Origin: JBBIVB01 sp964567515
GTDB lineage: Bacteria; Patescibacteriota; Patescibacteriia; Veblenbacterales; UBA10138
Direction: 5' to 3'
Assembly (NCBI GenBank): GCA_964567515.1
Contig: CAZMMW010000043.1
Coordinates: forward strand, 1 to 7,568
DNA length: 7,568 nt
Positions 6,443 through 7,568 of the stretch are shown here, piece after piece (position 1 is the first letter of the stretch; every line of letters starts with the position of its first letter). Under the pieces are notes generated by a model. That model made no database searches. It had not been told where the DNA came from and worked only from the letters and a program-made list of their open reading frames with translations. The position numbers and the translations under genes were made by a program.

Positions 6443-7173
6443 TCTGCGTTAAGATTGATTCCGTGTTGCCGTGCTGTTAATAAATTAGCTTTGAGTAGCG
6501 AAGCAAAGGTTCCTGCATCAGTCCAGTCACCTGCAAGTTGTGAAAACGTCATTTGGCCTTTCTCAATATAAGCATTATTCACATCGGTAATTTCTAGTTC
6601 TCCCCTGCCTGACGGCCTCAAAGATTTAATAATACTAAATACCTGCTGGTCATACAGATAACAGCCAGTTACTGCTAAATTACCAACGGGTTGTTTTGGT
6701 TTTTCAATAATTTTAATTATTTTGTCTCCCTGCACTTCAGCCACGCCAAAACGTTCTGGATTTTTTACTCCTTTTAAGAATACGTGGGCGCCTGTGGTGG
6801 TTTGAATAAACTTTTTTATACTGACTGATAAGTCATCAGCAAAAATATTATCACCCAAAATTGCTGCTACCGGACCAGAGTCAGCAAAATCTTCTGCTAA
6901 ACCCAAAGCTTGAGCAATGCCACCCGGTTCATCTTGTAATTCATAAGATAAACGAACACTAAACTCTCTACCTGAACCTAATAAATGCAAAAAGTGTCCG
7001 GCGTGTTCTGGTCCGGAAACAATTAAAATATCTTTAATACCAGCCTGGATTAAGGTTTCTAAAGGATAATAAATCATCGGTTTATTATAAACCGGCAATA
7101 AATGTTTGTTGGTTACTTTAGTGATGGGCAAAAGTCTAGTACCCAAGCCGCCTGCTAAAATTACTCCTTTCAT
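6439..7173 (-). CDS. rmlA: Sugar-1-phosphate nucleotidyltransferase, RmlA-like (short form)
   Basis: Probably glucose-1-phosphate thymidylyltransferase, joining dTTP and glucose 1-phosphate to form dTDP-glucose, the first step towards dTDP-rhamnose and related surface sugars. It has the nucleotide-binding signature KGVILAGGLGTRLLPIT (2-18), Lys26-related segment KHLLPVYNKPMIYYPLE (23-39), Mg-binding LGDNIF (106-111), IEKPK (156-160), GELEITDVNNAY (191-202) and WTDAGTF (217-223). At 244 residues it is the short type, like Gram-positive RmlA proteins of about 245, and lacks the C-terminal helical extension of the roughly 290-residue form, so it is not truncated. Other sugar nucleotidyltransferases share this fold, so substrate is inferred. 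No rmlB, rmlC or rmlD is in the window. It has its own promoter and converges on the PEGA-protein gene, sharing TTAA at the stops. Confidence 0.88.
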   Translation of the reverse strand: MKGVILAGGLGTRLLPITKVTNKHLLPVYNKPMIYYPLETLIQAGIKDILIVSGPEHAGHFLHLLGSGREFSVRLSYELQDEPGGIAQALGLAEDFADSGPVAAILGDNIFADDLSVSIKKFIQTTTGAHVFLKGVKNPERFGVAEVQGDKIIKIIEKPKQPVGNLAVTGCYLYDQQVFSIIKSLRPSGRGELEITDVNNAYIEKGQMTFSQLAGDWTDAGTFASLLKANLLTARQHGINLNAD

Positions 7174-7183
7174 ACCTATAAAT

Positions 7184-7211
7184 AGTATATCCCCCCATTA
7201 AATTTTTTCAA
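7184..7211 (-). promoter_or_regulatory. Promoter of the rmlA-like gene
   Basis: The minus strand carries TTGAAA (7206-7211), a 16-nt spacer and TATACT (7184-7189), a good sigma-70-type pair. The predicted start, about 7177, is only about 4 nt before the ATG at 7173, so the message would be almost leaderless. The spacer contains a run of six G. Confidence 0.5.
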
Positions 7212-7229
7212 ATAATTAACAATTTTTAT

Positions 7230-7253
7230 TGGTTTTTTAAAACTAAAAAACCA
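7230..7253. repeat. AT-rich inverted repeat
   Basis: TGGTTTTTTA (7230-7239) and TAAAAAACCA (7244-7253) form a perfect 10-bp inverted repeat with the 4-nt loop AAAC. Neither strand has a T-tract straight after the stem, so it is not a standard terminator. It lies upstream of the rmlA promoter and could be a protein-binding site or chance in AT-rich DNA. Confidence 0.5.
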
Positions 7254-7385
7254 CTAGGCAATCGTCAATATTATATATATCACTTAAAGGCGACCACACA
7301 AGTTATTTGAGCAATTTTCATCTGATACAAAAAATTAATTTTAAATTCAAGGGAAATTGAAAACTCATTTTATAATTCACCGCTC

Positions 7386-7475
7386 GTCATCCTGATCCCA
7401 ATATCAATTGGGAGAAGGATCTCTGTCTTTTGGTGATTTTTCTTAGAGATTCTTCGGTTGAAACCTCAGAATGAC
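7386..7475. repeat. Palindromic repeat element with cloverleaf fold
   Basis: Outer arms GTCATCCTGA (7386-7395) and TCAGAATGAC (7466-7475) pair with one mismatch. Inside them come a perfect hairpin, TCCCAAT-ATCA-ATTGGGA (7396-7413); an 11-bp stem, GAAGGATCTCT (7414-7424) with AGAGATTCTTC (7445-7455), having one G-T wobble; and a small hairpin in GGTTGAAACC (7456-7465). The four stems abut with no unpaired base between them. The outer and inner arms resemble the GTCATCCTGA...GAAGGATCTC type of interspersed palindromic repeat seen between genes in many bacterial genomes; that similarity is from memory. No transposase is present, so it would be a nonautonomous element. Confidence 0.7.
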
Positions 7476-7568
7476 AATCATAAACTTCTTAAGTGTCAAG
7501 GTTTTTAAAAGATTTAAAAATTCTAAGATTCTAACTTGCGAGAACGAAAGACAAACCCACAGTCTGAA

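Larger units (their letters stand above)
7174..7568. other. Intergenic region without a convincing gene
   Basis: This 395-nt stretch is strongly AT-rich from 7200 to 7380. It holds the rmlA promoter, an AT-rich inverted repeat and the cloverleaf element, listed separately. Between 7254 and 7385 I see only simple AT-rich sequence, including the 12-bp palindrome AAAATTAATTTT at 7331. From about 7531 to the end, base composition becomes less AT-rich, perhaps the edge of a neighbouring gene, but too little is present to choose a strand or frame. Confidence 0.6.

Noticed and set aside
6441..6456. Small hairpin AATCT/AGATT at the convergent gene ends
   Set aside because: Only five A-T-rich pairs and no T-tract, too weak to call a terminator.
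101..7173. Recoded UGA (as in Gracilibacteria or Absconditabacteria)
   Set aside because: Genes of family-normal length are open without any in-frame TGA. TGA is merely absent as a stop in seven genes, which is expected by chance in AT-rich DNA favouring TAA.
7230..7253. Inverted repeat as a transcription terminator
   Set aside because: No T-tract follows the stem on either strand, and the stem is mostly A-T pairs.
7371..7376. Plus-strand TATAAT just before the cloverleaf element
   Set aside because: No -35 at acceptable spacing (TTGAAA is only 8 nt away), and the region is so AT-rich that such a hexamer is expected by chance.
7471..7568. Plus-strand frame from ATG at 7471 running off the window end, starting MTIINFLSVKVFKRF
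   Set aside because: Its ATG lies in the arm of the palindromic repeat with no ribosome binding site, and a minus-strand frame is open across the same bases, so 32 open codons are not informative.
7531..7568. Possible C-terminus of a minus-strand gene, QTVGLSFVLAS followed by TAG at 7531-7533
   Set aside because: The less AT-rich composition and a stop at the shift are suggestive, but eleven codons cannot support a gene call.

Overview
The window is an AT-rich, tightly packed stretch of bacterial chromosome carrying housekeeping genes. Seven protein genes cover about 93% of it. Five lie on the minus strand in the order murA, ctpA, an acylphosphatase gene, rplI, pyrG. They are separated by 45 and 12 nt and then overlap by 13 and 14 nt, so they look like one operon read from about 5040 down to about 50. 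A divergent plus-strand gene (5051-6442) encodes a membrane-anchored PEGA-domain protein with a probable beta-propeller. Its stop codon overlaps that of the convergent minus-strand gene for a short RmlA-type nucleotidyltransferase (6439-7173).

Organism: a bacterium that makes peptidoglycan (MurA with its catalytic Cys) and uses the standard code. No long gene is broken by an in-frame TGA, and all seven genes end in TAA or TAG. The compact AT-rich layout, mostly absent Shine-Dalgarno sequences, and a PEGA/propeller protein beside murA, an S41 protease and pyrG suggest Patescibacteria (CPR), perhaps a Parcubacteria-like lineage. This is inference; no rRNA or other phylogenetic marker is present apart from L9.

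Region by region: 1-100 holds two hairpins downstream of pyrG, the nearer being the probable operon terminator. 101-5004 is the minus-strand operon, combining cell-wall synthesis (MurA), envelope proteolysis (CtpA), a small acyl-phosphate hydrolase, a ribosomal protein and CTP synthesis. 5005-5050 is a divergent promoter region with overlapping -10 boxes on the two strands. 7174-7568 is noncoding as far as can be seen. It contains a good promoter for the nucleotidyltransferase, an AT-rich inverted repeat, and a 90-nt palindromic element (7386-7475) that folds on paper into a four-way cloverleaf.

The most useful correction is in the acylphosphatase gene. The uninterrupted frame loses the conserved C-terminus, but one additional base in an A5 run (or a -1 slip there) restores a complete 95-residue protein whose stop falls just inside rplI. 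I see no defence island, mobile-element protein, CRISPR array or clearly new multi-gene system.
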